Origin: VAXT01 sp963794605
GTDB taxonomy: Bacteria; Actinomycetota; Thermoleophilia; Gaiellales; Gaiellaceae
NCBI GenBank assembly: GCA_963794605.1
Contig: CAWCEN010000002.1
Span: 868,001 to 932,000, forward strand
Direction of reading: 5' to 3'
Length of the DNA stretch: 64,000 nt
Below the pieces are notes generated by a model. It did no database searches. It was not told the origin of the DNA and saw nothing but the letters and a program-made list of their open reading frames with translations. Position 1 is the stretch's first letter, and the number at the start of each line of letters is the position of its first letter. Position numbers and translations under genes: made by a program. Shown here one piece after another: positions 8,476 to 18,487 of this stretch.

Positions 8476-9243
8476 CTAGCCGGCGTTCTGGTCGAGCGCG
8501 TCGAGGACGTCGTCGGCTGGGCGCCAGAACGCGCGCTTCGCGCCCGGCGACGTGCTCATAGGTGCGAAGTGGTCGGCCGTGAACCCGCCGTGGGACTGCA
8601 CCTCGTCGATCTGGATGTTCTCGCCCGGGAACCCGCCTCGCTGGAGACGCTGCCCGAGAAGCGCGGCGCCGGCCGTACCAACAACCTGATCCTGATCCCC
8701 GACCATAATCAGCATCTCCGTGAAGTGGGGCACGCCGGCGAGGTCGATCAGATGCTTCTGATTCCCGTACGGGGCAGGGAAGACGCTCATGATCCAGTCG
8801 GGGACGGGAAGCTTCCGCTCGCTCGCGACCGCCCCGTACTCGACCGCGATTGCGCCGCCTCGCGAGTACCCGATCGCGAGCACGGGGAGATCTTCGAGGT
8901 CGACGCGCTCCTGAGCTGTGTGGACGGCGTCCGTGATGAACTGCATCGGGTCGGCCTCGTAGGCCATCTCGTACCGCGGATAGATGACGACGCTCCCACG
9001 CTTGACGAGATGCTTGATCCACGGCAGGTGGTTGGCCGGCGTCGCCTCCTTCGGGCCACCCTGGCCGTGGAAGTAGACGACCACGTCCCTGGGCTTCCCG
9101 GCGGGCTGGTAAAGCCAGACACCGGAAGCGCCCTTGCCGATCGGGCCTTCGGAGGTCGCCTTGGTCGGCGCGCTGTCCTTCCCTCCGCAGCCGGACACCG
9201 TCAAGAGCAGGCTCAAAGCGAAGAGGGCGGGGCCGAGCCTCAT
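8476..9243 (-). CDS. Lipoprotein alpha/beta hydrolase
   Basis: The 255-residue protein starts with a lipoprotein signal whose lipobox ends 'LTVSGC' (Cys about residue 19). It then shows an alpha/beta-hydrolase fold: 'VVVYFHGQGG' near the oxyanion hole, the nucleophile elbow 'GYSRGG' (Ser), and a late 'SHGGFTADHFAPM' that supplies a His candidate. It would be a surface-anchored esterase, lipase or carboxylesterase; no substrate is suggested by the neighbours. ATG start at 9243. A terminator-like hairpin and a tiny membrane ORF lie upstream. The end is followed directly by the REP-like pair. Confidence 0.75.
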   Translation of the reverse strand: MRLGPALFALSLLLTVSGCGGKDSAPTKATSEGPIGKGASGVWLYQPAGKPRDVVVYFHGQGGPKEATPANHLPWIKHLVKRGSVVIYPRYEMAYEADPMQFITDAVHTAQERVDLEDLPVLAIGYSRGGAIAVEYGAVASERKLPVPDWIMSVFPAPYGNQKHLIDLAGVPHFTEMLIMVGDQDQVVGTAGAALLGQRLQRGGFPGENIQIDEVQSHGGFTADHFAPMSTSPGAKRAFWRPADDVLDALDQNAG

Positions 9244-9286
9244 ACCGGTTCCGACTCCGCGCGCGCCCGCCGGTTAGTCGAGCGAA

Positions 9287-9314
9287 AGGGCCAGACCCGT
9301 TGGGATCTGGCCCT
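9287..9314 (-). terminator. Hairpin, probable terminator of the 22-codon ORF
   Basis: AGGGCCAGA at 9287-9295 pairs with TCTGGCCCT at 9306-9314, with partial pairing inside (CCC/GGG). On the minus strand it follows the small membrane ORF and is followed by a short T run. Confidence 0.5.
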
Positions 9315-9338
9315 GTTGCTGTCGTTTCAGTTGATCGT

Positions 9339-9407
9339 CTACAGGACGTAGAGCACAAGCAGGACGATCAGGATGATCAGCAGCACAGTTCCGATACCGA
9401 TGTACAC
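9339..9407 (-). CDS. 22-residue hydrophobic membrane peptide
   Basis: A very short ORF with a GTG start at 9407 and a TAG stop at 9339-9341. The product is one uninterrupted hydrophobic helix (Tyr, Ile, Gly, Leu, Val; 'GTVLLIILIVLLVLYVL') with no charged residues. A perfect GAGGAGG ribosome-binding site lies six bases before the start, and a hairpin follows the stop, so it looks like a genuine free-standing gene. Single-helix peptides of this kind usually modulate a membrane complex, act at the membrane directly, or serve as toxins. No antitoxin RNA or partner is evident here, so the function is unknown. Confidence 0.55.
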   Translation of the reverse strand: MYIGIGTVLLIILIVLLVLYVL

Positions 9408-9464
9408 AACCGACCTCCTCTCGTTTGCTCCACCGTGTTTTCCCGCGTTAGCGCGGGCCAAACA

Positions 9465-10784
9465 TCAGGCGGCGAGAGCTTCGTCGAGCTTCTCGAGGCC
9501 TTCGTCGAGCTCGTCGCGCGTGATCGTGAGCGGCGGTGCGACGATGATCACGTTCCAGTGCGTCATCAGGTAGAGCCCGTTCGCGAGCGCGGCTTTTGCG
9601 ATCTTCGCCATAGGCGCGAACGCCTCGCCTGACGCGTTGAACGGGACGAGCGGCTCGCGCGTCTCGCGATCCTTGACGAGCTCGACGCCGTAGAAGAGAC
9701 CGAGCCCGCGCACCTCGCCAATCGACTCGTGCTTGTCGGCCAGCGCCGCGAGCCCGTCGCCCAAAACGTCTCCCATCTCGGCCGCGTTCTCGACGATCCC
9801 CTCCTCGCGGAAGGCCTCGATCGACGCCACCCCGGCGGCGCACGCGAGCGGATGGCCGGAGTACGTGAGCCCGCCCGCGAAGTACTTGTCGCGCACCCAG
9901 TCCGCGATCTGCTCCGAGATCGTCATCGCACCCAACGGCACGTATCCGGAGTTGATCCCCTTGGCCATCGTGATGATGTCCGGCACCACGTCCCAGTTCT
10001 CGCACGCGAACCACTTGCCGGTGCGCCCGAAGCCGGCCATGACCTCGTCGAGGATGAGCAGAATCCCGTGCCGGTCGCACACCTCGCGCACCGACTGCAG
10101 GTAGCCCGGCGGCGGCGGGATGACGCCGTTCGTCCCGGTGATCGTCTCCATCAGCACAGCGGCCACGTTCTGCGGCCCCTCGTACTGAAGGATCTCCTCG
10201 AGGTGCGGCGCACCGGTGCACACCGGGCACGGATCCGGATGCCCGGCCGGACAGCGGTACGTGTACGGATCGAGCATCCGCACGATCCCCGGCATCCCCG
10301 GCTCCGCGGGCCAGCGCCTCGGATCGCCGGTCGCCGAGATCGCCCCCGCGGTCGCGCCGTGGTACGAGCGGTACCGGGTAATGATCTTGTGCCGCCCCGT
10401 GTACCAGCGCGCGAGCTTGATCGCGTTCTCGTTCGCCTCCGCGCCGCCGTTCGTGAAGAACGACATCGTCAGGTCGCCGGGCGTCACCTCCGCGAGCAGC
10501 CGCGCCAGCTCGGAGCGCTGCTCGTTCGCCATCATCGGCCCGATCGTCGTCAGCCGCTCCGCCTGCTCCTTGATCGCGGCGATGACCTTCGGGTGCTGGT
10601 GACCGAGCGAGACGTTGACGAGCTGCGACGCGAAGTCGAGGTAGCGGTTCCCGTCGAAGTCCCAGAAGTACCGGCCCTCGGCGCCCGCGACCGGGATCGG
10701 GTCGATCGCGGACCGCACCGACCACGAGTGGAGGACGTACTTCGCATCGTCGACCTTGACCCGGTTCGTGTCGGTGACTGCCAT
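9465..10784 (-). CDS. Class III (omega) aminotransferase, probable beta-alanine:pyruvate type
   Basis: This 439-residue PLP enzyme transfers an omega-amino group to a keto acid. It shows the class III pattern: 'FFTNGGAEANENAIKLAR', 'RSYHGAT', 'LILDEVMAGFGRTG' and the PLP lysine in 'TMAKGINSGYVPLGA'. An insertion after about residue 170 carries three Cys ('YRCPAGHPDPCPVC'). Flanking genes for dihydropyrimidinase, carbamoyl-amino-acid amidohydrolase and malonate-semialdehyde dehydrogenase suggest beta-alanine (or 3-aminoisobutyrate) as the amino donor, giving malonate semialdehyde. Taurine or another omega-amino acid is the alternative. The ATG at 10784 overlaps the stop of the upstream lipoprotein gene by one base, so the two are coupled. 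Confidence 0.85.
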   Translation of the reverse strand: MAVTDTNRVKVDDAKYVLHSWSVRSAIDPIPVAGAEGRYFWDFDGNRYLDFASQLVNVSLGHQHPKVIAAIKEQAERLTTIGPMMANEQRSELARLLAEVTPGDLTMSFFTNGGAEANENAIKLARWYTGRHKIITRYRSYHGATAGAISATGDPRRWPAEPGMPGIVRMLDPYTYRCPAGHPDPCPVCTGAPHLEEILQYEGPQNVAAVLMETITGTNGVIPPPPGYLQSVREVCDRHGILLILDEVMAGFGRTGKWFACENWDVVPDIITMAKGINSGYVPLGAMTISEQIADWVRDKYFAGGLTYSGHPLACAAGVASIEAFREEGIVENAAEMGDVLGDGLAALADKHESIGEVRGLGLFYGVELVKDRETREPLVPFNASGEAFAPMAKIAKAALANGLYLMTHWNVIIVAPPLTITRDELDEGLEKLDEALAA

Positions 10785-11446
10785 CAGCGCGGGAACTCCA
10801 TGGGAATTGTCGCAGGTGGCGTGCCGATGACAACTGCGATCTCACGGCGGTCGCTGAGCTCGATCTGCGTCGGGTCGCCCGTCTCGACCTTGCCGTCGAC
10901 GTAGATCTTGATCGGAACGGACGGCTTGCAGTAGCCGCCGACGCAGTCCTTCGTCAGGCGCACCGCCCACTCGGTGAAGAACTGGCCGAGCTGATTCGGA
11001 GACGGTGTCTTCGTCTCGGTGTGCAACAGGCCGGACAGGTCGTGCGTGTGGAGCGGCGAGATGCACGGCTCGTTGCACTCCTGCGTCAGGCCTGCGCCGA
11101 TGACGACACCGTTCGGGCTCTTGTCGGCCTGCACGGCCGAGTTGTCGAGGTCTATTCCGATCCCCGCGGGGACGGGCACCGGCCTGCCGTTCACGAGCAC
11201 GTCGAGGTGTGCGTGCACGTGGTACTGGAGGAACTCCGCCTTCTCGGGGACGAGGCCCGCCTTGCAGGTGAGCGCCATCGGGTTCTTCGGCGCCGGCCAG
11301 GGCGCCTTCGTCGTCCGCTCGAGCGGCGGGGCTCCGAACTGCGAGCACGCGTCGGCGTTTCCGCCGGAGCTCTTGGAGCCTCCGCCCCCGCAACCGGCCA
11401 GTGCCAGGCCCCCCAGCAGGCAGATCGCGGCCGTCCTGAGCGCCAT
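10784..11446 (-). CDS. Lipoprotein of unknown function, His-rich motif
   Basis: I do not recognise this 220-residue protein. It has a lipoprotein signal ('LLGGLALAGC', Cys about residue 19), a Gly/Ser linker, then a domain with 'HVHAHLDVLVNGRPVPVP', 'CNEPCISPLHTHDLSGLLHTE' and 'DCVGGYCKPSVPIKIYVDGK'. The clustered His residues and two Cys pairs could bind a metal or form disulfides. It is anchored outside the membrane. Its stop overlaps the aminotransferase start, and 36 bases separate it from the divergent dehydrogenase gene, so it shares the control region of the pyrimidine cluster. Confidence 0.6.
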   Translation of the reverse strand: MALRTAAICLLGGLALAGCGGGGSKSSGGNADACSQFGAPPLERTTKAPWPAPKNPMALTCKAGLVPEKAEFLQYHVHAHLDVLVNGRPVPVPAGIGIDLDNSAVQADKSPNGVVIGAGLTQECNEPCISPLHTHDLSGLLHTETKTPSPNQLGQFFTEWAVRLTKDCVGGYCKPSVPIKIYVDGKVETGDPTQIELSDRREIAVVIGTPPATIPMEFPR

Positions 11447-11482
11447 CGGGCAACCCTATCTCCGCGGAGGTACGCTGGACGC

Positions 11483-12997
<1,515 letters not shown>

Positions 12998-12998
<1 letters not shown>

Positions 12999-13342
12999 TG
13001 AACATGGAGATGAACTTGGTCGTGGATCGCGGCAGGCTAGGCGCCGAGCGCCTGGTCGAGACCATGCGGCAGCTGCCGCCGATGGAGCGCTTCGGGATTA
13101 GGCGCAAGTCCCGGGCAGAGCGCCTGCGCGAGACAATCAATGAGCTACCGATCGGGCGTGTTGCTCTGGCCGCTGCAGCAATTAGCGTCTTCGCCGGTCT
13201 CGCCTACGTCGCCCGCAAACGGCTGTTCGCGGCCGGCGCGGTCGTGGCCGAGGGCGTCAAGGAGGCGGCCGACGCGGTCGAGGACGCCTCCGAGGATGGA
13301 GCCGAAGCCGCGCGCAAGCGCTCCGGAGTTGCCGAGAGCTAG
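12998..13342 (+). CDS. Small single-pass membrane protein
   Basis: The 114-residue product begins with ATG at 12998, overlapping the dehydrogenase stop (TGATG), or with the GTG one codon earlier. The first 60 residues are charged, with two similar segments containing 'MRQLPP' and 'INELPIG' after Arg/Glu-rich helices. One membrane helix follows ('VALAAAAISVFAGLAYVA'), then an Ala/Glu/Asp-rich tail. The family is not recognised. The overlap implies translation coupled to the dehydrogenase. Confidence 0.55.
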
Positions 13343-13348
13343 ACGGCG

Positions 13349-14758
13349 CTAAGCAACGGCGGTCACGGGCTTCAGCTCTTCGCCGAATTTGGCTCGGCGA
13401 ACGAACTGGCCCACGCCCGGTGACGCGACGAGCTCGCCGTCCTCGACCAGGACCTGGCCGCGCAGCAGCACGACCTCCGGCACGCCGGTTACCTCGGTGC
13501 CCTCGAACAGGTTGTAGTCCGATTTCGAGTGGTGCGTCGAGGCCGAGATCGTGACCGTCCGCTCGGGGTCGAAGACGACGATGTCCGCATCCGATCCGAC
13601 CGCGATCGTGCCCTTGCGCGGGTAGAGGCCGAAGAGCTTCGCCGGGTTCGTCGAGAGCAGCTCGACCATGCGGTTGAGAGAGATCCGGCCGGCTCGCACG
13701 CCGAACTCGTGGATCATCTGCAGCCGGTTCTCGAGGCCCGGCCCGCCGTTCGGGATCTTCGAGAAGTCATCCTTGCCCATCGTCTTCTGCCCGTCCCACA
13801 GGAACGCGCAGTGGTCGGTGGAGACGACCGACAGGATGTCCGTGCGCACTGCGTTCCAGAGCACGTCCTGATTGGCCTTGTCCCGCGGGGGCGGCGTGTA
13901 GACGTACTTCGCGCCCTCGAAGTCGGGCCGCTCGAGGAACGTGTAGTCGACGAAGAAGTACTGCGTGCACGTCTCGCCGTGGATGTTCCAGCCCTTCTCC
14001 CGTGCGATCGCGATCGGCTCGACCGCCTCGGCGCAGGAGACATGGACGACGTACAGCGGCGACCCCGCGACGCGTGACAGCTGGATCGCGCGGTTCGTCG
14101 CCTCGCCCTCGGTCTCGGGCGGACGGGTCAGCGCGTGGTACTTCGGCTCCGCATGACCCGCGGCGAGCGCCTCCTTGACGAGCACGTCGATCGCGTCGCC
14201 GTTCTCCGCGTGCACCATCACGAGCGCGCCCGTCTCCGCCGCGACCTGCATCGTCCGGAAGAGCGTCTCGTCGTCGACCATGAGCGCGCCCTTGTAGGCC
14301 ATGAACAGCTTGTACGACGTGATCCCCTCGTCGGGCAGCGACGCGAGCTCCTCGAGCGTGCCGCCCTCCTTCAGGTCGGTGACCGCCATGTGGTAGCCCA
14401 TGTCGATCACCTGCTTGCCGTTCGCCTTCGCGCGCCATTCATCGACGGCGGCCGCGAAGGTCGAGCCCTGCGGCTGGATGATGAAGTCGACGTGGCACGT
14501 CGTCCCGCCGAACGCCGCCGAGGTCTGGCCGGACTCGACGTCGTCGATCGTGACCGTGCCTCCGAAGGGCATGTCGAGATGCGTGTGCGGGTCGATCCCG
14601 CCCGGGAGGACGTACTTCCCGGCCGCGTCGATCACCTTGTCCGCCTGGACGTCGAGCGACTCGCCGATCAACGTGATGCGCTCGCCCTCGGCGTAGACGT
14701 CGCCCACGTAATCGTCGGCGGCGGTGACGACGCGTCCGCCCTTGATCAGTACGGACAT
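13349..14758 (-). CDS. Dihydropyrimidinase / hydantoinase
   Basis: This 469-residue cyclic amidohydrolase opens dihydrouracil or dihydrothymine to the N-carbamoyl-beta-amino acid; hydantoins are alternative substrates. Binuclear-metal ligands are visible: H58 and H60 in 'DPHTHLDMP', the carbamylated Lys candidate K150 in 'TSYKLFMAYKG', 'VMVHAENGD' and 'VVHVSCAEA', and a late Asp in 'VSTDHCAFLW'. Length and motif order match dihydropyrimidinases. It is transcribed divergently from the carbamoyl-amino-acid hydrolase, with 25 bases between the starts, so the two probably share a promoter region. The two enzymes act consecutively. Confidence 0.9.
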   Translation of the reverse strand: MSVLIKGGRVVTAADDYVGDVYAEGERITLIGESLDVQADKVIDAAGKYVLPGGIDPHTHLDMPFGGTVTIDDVESGQTSAAFGGTTCHVDFIIQPQGSTFAAAVDEWRAKANGKQVIDMGYHMAVTDLKEGGTLEELASLPDEGITSYKLFMAYKGALMVDDETLFRTMQVAAETGALVMVHAENGDAIDVLVKEALAAGHAEPKYHALTRPPETEGEATNRAIQLSRVAGSPLYVVHVSCAEAVEPIAIAREKGWNIHGETCTQYFFVDYTFLERPDFEGAKYVYTPPPRDKANQDVLWNAVRTDILSVVSTDHCAFLWDGQKTMGKDDFSKIPNGGPGLENRLQMIHEFGVRAGRISLNRMVELLSTNPAKLFGLYPRKGTIAVGSDADIVVFDPERTVTISASTHHSKSDYNLFEGTEVTGVPEVVLLRGQVLVEDGELVASPGVGQFVRRAKFGEELKPVTAVA

Positions 14759-14783
14759 GGTGCGCAGTTTAGGCTCGTGGACG

Positions 14784-16010
14784 ATGCCTCTCGACCCGAA
14801 GCGAACCGTCGCCGAGCTGCGCGAGCTGCAGGAGCTGACCGGCGACGGCGATGGAGCTCAGCGCGTGGCCTGGACGGACACGTGGGTACAGGCCCAGGAG
14901 TGGATGGCGAGCAAGCTCGACGGGATCGACATGGAGTTCGACGAGGCGCGGAACCAGTGGTGGACGGTGCCCGGCGATTCCGAGCGGACGCTGGTCATCG
15001 GCGGGCACCTCGACTCGGTTCCTAACGGGGGCTGGCTCGACGGCGCGTTGAACGTCGTCGCCGGCTCGGAGGTGCTCCGGCGGATCGCCGAGGAAGGCAC
15101 GCCGCCGGTGACCGTGAGGCTGGTCAGCTGGGCCGACGAGGAAGGCGCGCGCTTCGGCCGCTCGCTCTTCGGCTCGAGCGCGGCCGCCGGCTCGATGGCC
15201 GACCAGGACGAGCTTCGGCAGCTGACCGACGCGGACGGCGTCTCGCTGCCCGATGCGATTGGGGCGCACGGGATCGACCTCGACCGCGCGATCGACGCGA
15301 AACGGCAGCTCGCGAACGCCGCCGCCTACCTCGAGCTGCACATCGAGCAGGGACCCGTGCTCGAGAGCATGGACATTCCGCTCGGGGTCGTGCTCGGGAC
15401 GTTCGGCGTCGAGCGCCATCGGATCACCTGGCGCGGCCAGGCGGCGCACGCGGGCTCGACTCCGATGGACAAGCGGCGCGACGCGCTCGCCGGCGCTGCG
15501 AAGCTCGAGCTCGAGCTGCGCGAGATTGCCGCCCGCATCGGCGACGGCGCCGTCTGCACGATGGGCGGCGTGGTCACGAAGCCCGGCATCGTCACGTCCG
15601 TCGTCGAGACCGCCGAGTGCCTGCTCGACCAGCGCCACCTCGACGCCAATCAGCTCGCGGAGATGCTCAGCAACGCGGAGGCCGCTTCGAGGCGCTTCGC
15701 GCACGAGGAGAACATCGAGGTCGAGTGGGAGCGGATCTGGAGCATCGAGCCGATCCTGTTCGACGAGGAGCTGGTCGAGCTCGCCGACGAGTCGATCCGC
15801 GAGGTCGCAGGCACAACGCACCGCCTGCCGAGCGGCCCGCTCCACGACGCCGCCGAGGTGTCGCGAGCCGGGATCCCGACGGTCATGATCTTCGTCCAGA
15901 GCCTGCGTGGCCTCTCGCACACGAAGCTCGAGGACACGAAGGAGGAGCACCTGGAGCTCGCGGTCCAGGCGCTCGACCGGCTGGCTGCGAAGAAGATCGA
16001 ACGGATGTAG
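14784..16010 (+). CDS. M20-family N-carbamoyl-amino-acid / beta-ureidopropionate hydrolase
   Basis: This 408-residue zinc amidohydrolase of the hydantoinase/carbamoylase branch cleaves the carbamoyl group to CO2, ammonia and the free amino acid. Metal and catalytic motifs are in order: 'GGHLDSVPNGGWLDGALNV', 'WADEEGARFGRSLFGSSAA', 'HIEQGPVLE' and 'AAHAGSTPMDKRRD', and near the end 'PSGPLHDAAEVSRAGIPTVM'. ATG 14784 is chosen; longer in-frame extension would run into the divergent gene. Context makes N-carbamoyl-beta-alanine the likely substrate, though allantoate and N-carbamoyl-L-amino acids are used by close relatives. Confidence 0.85.
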   Translation: MPLDPKRTVAELRELQELTGDGDGAQRVAWTDTWVQAQEWMASKLDGIDMEFDEARNQWWTVPGDSERTLVIGGHLDSVPNGGWLDGALNVVAGSEVLRRIAEEGTPPVTVRLVSWADEEGARFGRSLFGSSAAAGSMADQDELRQLTDADGVSLPDAIGAHGIDLDRAIDAKRQLANAAAYLELHIEQGPVLESMDIPLGVVLGTFGVERHRITWRGQAAHAGSTPMDKRRDALAGAAKLELELREIAARIGDGAVCTMGGVVTKPGIVTSVVETAECLLDQRHLDANQLAEMLSNAEAASRRFAHEENIEVEWERIWSIEPILFDEELVELADESIREVAGTTHRLPSGPLHDAAEVSRAGIPTVMIFVQSLRGLSHTKLEDTKEEHLELAVQALDRLAAKKIERM

Positions 16011-16012
16011 CA

Positions 16013-18463
16013 ATGCCCGACCTGCCGTCCGGTACCGTCACGTTGCTCTTCAGCGACATCGAGGGCTCGACGAAGCTGCTCCACGAGCTAGGCGACGAGT
16101 ACGCGGGTGCCCTCGCCGAGCACCGCGAGCTGCTGCGGGCCGTCTTCGCCGAACACAACGGTGTCGAAGTCGACACTCAGGGCGATGCGTTCTTCAGCGC
16201 ATTTGCAAGGGCGACCGATGCCGTGGCGGCGGCCCGGGAAATCCAGAACCGCCTTGCGCCGGGACCGATCAGCCTCCGCATCGGCGTCCACACCGGGGAG
16301 CCGCAGATCACTGACGAGGGCTATGTCGGGCTCGACGTTCACCGCGGCGCGCGAATCTGCGCGGCAAGCCACGGAGGCCAGGTGCTGCTCTCACAACCCA
16401 CGCGTGACCTCATCGACGTCGACGTGCTCGACCTGGGCGAGCACCGGCTCAAGGATCTCCTCGAGCCGCAGCGGCTCTTCCAGCTCGGCACCCAGGACTT
16501 CCCACCGCTGAAAACACTGGACTGGACCAACCTGCCGGTGCAGGCGACGGCGCTCGTCGGCCGCGAGCGGGAGCTGGCCGACGCCATGGCGCTCCTGAGA
16601 GACCAGCGCCTGCTGACGCTCGTCGGGCCGCCGGGCACAGGGAAGACGCGCCTCGCTCTCCAGCTCGCCGCCGAGGTCGCCGACGACTTCCAGCACGTCT
16701 GGTGGGTCGCGCTCGATCAGATCCACGACGCGCAGCTCGTTGAGTCGACGATCGCCCAGACGATCGGCGCCAGGGACGATCTGGCCGGCTATCTCAGAAA
16801 TCGCCGGGCCCTCCTGCTGCTGGACAACGTCGAACAGGTGCTCGACTGCGCGCCTCGCCTTGCCGAGCTGGTCAGCGCCGCGAGCAACCTCAAGCTCGTC
16901 GCCACGAGCCGCGAGCCGCTTCGACTGACGCTGGAGCAGCTGTACCTGGTTCCGCCCTTGCCCGAGGGCGACGCCATGGTCCTCTTCGATGAGCGCGCGC
17001 GAGCCGTTCGGCCCGATTTCGCCGCGAACGGCGCCGTGGCCGAGATCTGCCGCCGCCTCGACGGCCTGCCGCTTGCAATCGAACTGGCGGCTGCGCGCGT
17101 CAAGATCCTGCCGCCGGAGGCCCTGCTCGCCCGGCTGGAGCAGCGGCTCCCGCTCCTCGCCGGCGGGGCGAGGGACACACCTGAGCGGCAGCAGACTCTG
17201 CGGGCGGCGATCGCCTGGAGCTACGACCTGCTCGACCAGCAGGAGCAACAGAAGCTGGCGCGGCTCTCGGTCTTCGCCGGCGGCTGGACGCTAGAGGCAG
17301 CCGAGGCGGTCTGCGAGTGCGACCTGGACACGCTGGCGTCGCTTGTCGATAAGAGCCTTGTCCGCGAGCGCGATGGGCGGTTTTCCATGCTAGAGACGAT
17401 CCGCGAGTTCGCACGTGAACGCCTCATCGAGCAGGAGCCGGACAGCGCGTCGTTTCGCGCTCACGCCGAGTACTTCCTCGAACAGGCCTGCGTCCACGAA
17501 GGGGAGTCCATGGAAGACCTGAGCCTCGAGCAGTTCGAATGGTTCGCGCGTGAGCACGACAACTTGCGCGCGGCGCTCAACTGGTGGCATCAGCAGGAGT
17601 CCGCGGAACCGGAGCTGCGGCTCGTCAAGGCTTGCTCGGAATTCTGGGATCGCGGTGGGTACTGGACCGAAGGACGCCAGAGGCTCGAGGCGGCGCTCGA
17701 ACGCGCCGGCGATGCCCCTGCAGAAGTGCGGGCTGGAGCGGAACGGCGCCTTTCGTTTGTCGTCGCACGCCAGGGCGACTACGCACGCGCAAAACAGCTC
17801 GCGGAGTCGGCGATCAGCCGCTACGAGCGGCGCGGCAAGGCCCCAGGGGAGCTCCGTCACGCCTACATCATCTTGGCCATCTGCGAGCAGAAGCTCGGAA
17901 ATAGCGCGAGAGCGCGCGAGATCTATGAGGCGGCCCGTGCGGACGCGGACGAGCGCTCACTCGCGACGATCCTCGGCAATCTCGGAAACATGGCTCTCGA
18001 CGAGCATGATTACCCCGCCGCTCGCGCCTACCTCGAGGAGGCCGTCGAGACCCATCGGCGCCTCGCGCATCAGTCTGATCTGGCCAACAACCTGATGGAC
18101 CTCGGGTTCATCGCTCTATCTGAGGCTCGGCTCGACGAGGCCGGGGCCTTCCTGCGAGAGAGCCTGGCTATCTCTCGCGCCGAACAGTTCGGTGACCTGC
18201 TCCCCTGGGCGGTCGAAGGGGTTGCCGCCCTAGCCCTCGGTCGCGGCGCGCCGAGCGAAGCAGTCCGCCTGCTGGCTGCGACTACCAGCACGAGGGAGGA
18301 GCTGGCATTGAGCGCCGACTTCTATCCGGTCGCAGAAGAGACCCGCGAACGAACGCTCGACGCGGCCCGTGCGGAGCTCTCCGAGGCGGAGTTCGCCGCG
18401 GTGTGGGTGGAAGGCGAGAGATTGTCGCTCGAAGAAGCGGCGGAGGCGGCTTCGCGGATCTAG
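16013..18463 (+). CDS. Adenylate/guanylate cyclase-NB-ARC-TPR signalling protein
   Basis: An 816-residue three-part protein. Residues 8-165 form a class III cyclase domain with both metal Asp candidates (D15 in 'FSDIEGST', D58 in 'DTQGDAFF') and 'LRIGVHTGE'. Residues about 180-480 form an AP-type ATPase: 'GPPGTGKTRLALQL', 'LLLLDNVEQV', 'VATSREPLRL', 'GLPLAIELAAARV'. The remainder is helical TPR-like repeats. Such proteins are cytoplasmic signalling or regulatory switches, and many actinobacterial members are presumed cAMP-producing or degenerate regulators. It begins two bases after the amidohydrolase stop, so it may be co-transcribed with pyrimidine catabolism. The start is ATG 16013, as the frame upstream overlaps the amidohydrolase. 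Confidence 0.85.
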   Translation: MPDLPSGTVTLLFSDIEGSTKLLHELGDEYAGALAEHRELLRAVFAEHNGVEVDTQGDAFFSAFARATDAVAAAREIQNRLAPGPISLRIGVHTGEPQITDEGYVGLDVHRGARICAASHGGQVLLSQPTRDLIDVDVLDLGEHRLKDLLEPQRLFQLGTQDFPPLKTLDWTNLPVQATALVGRERELADAMALLRDQRLLTLVGPPGTGKTRLALQLAAEVADDFQHVWWVALDQIHDAQLVESTIAQTIGARDDLAGYLRNRRALLLLDNVEQVLDCAPRLAELVSAASNLKLVATSREPLRLTLEQLYLVPPLPEGDAMVLFDERARAVRPDFAANGAVAEICRRLDGLPLAIELAAARVKILPPEALLARLEQRLPLLAGGARDTPERQQTLRAAIAWSYDLLDQQEQQKLARLSVFAGGWTLEAAEAVCECDLDTLASLVDKSLVRERDGRFSMLETIREFARERLIEQEPDSASFRAHAEYFLEQACVHEGESMEDLSLEQFEWFAREHDNLRAALNWWHQQESAEPELRLVKACSEFWDRGGYWTEGRQRLEAALERAGDAPAEVRAGAERRLSFVVARQGDYARAKQLAESAISRYERRGKAPGELRHAYIILAICEQKLGNSARAREIYEAARADADERSLATILGNLGNMALDEHDYPAARAYLEEAVETHRRLAHQSDLANNLMDLGFIALSEARLDEAGAFLRESLAISRAEQFGDLLPWAVEGVAALALGRGAPSEAVRLLAATTSTREELALSADFYPVAEETRERTLDAARAELSEAEFAAVWVEGERLSLEEAAEAASRI

Positions 18464-18487
18464 ATCGGCGCGGAGTATGCTCCGAAC

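Noticed and set aside
11021..11482. Upstream extension of the dehydrogenase ORF
   Set aside because: It runs antisense through the lipoprotein gene and has no family content; homology and the ATG begin at 11483.
15617..16012. Upstream extension of the cyclase regulator
   Set aside because: It overlaps the amidohydrolase in another frame; the cyclase domain starts just after ATG 16013.
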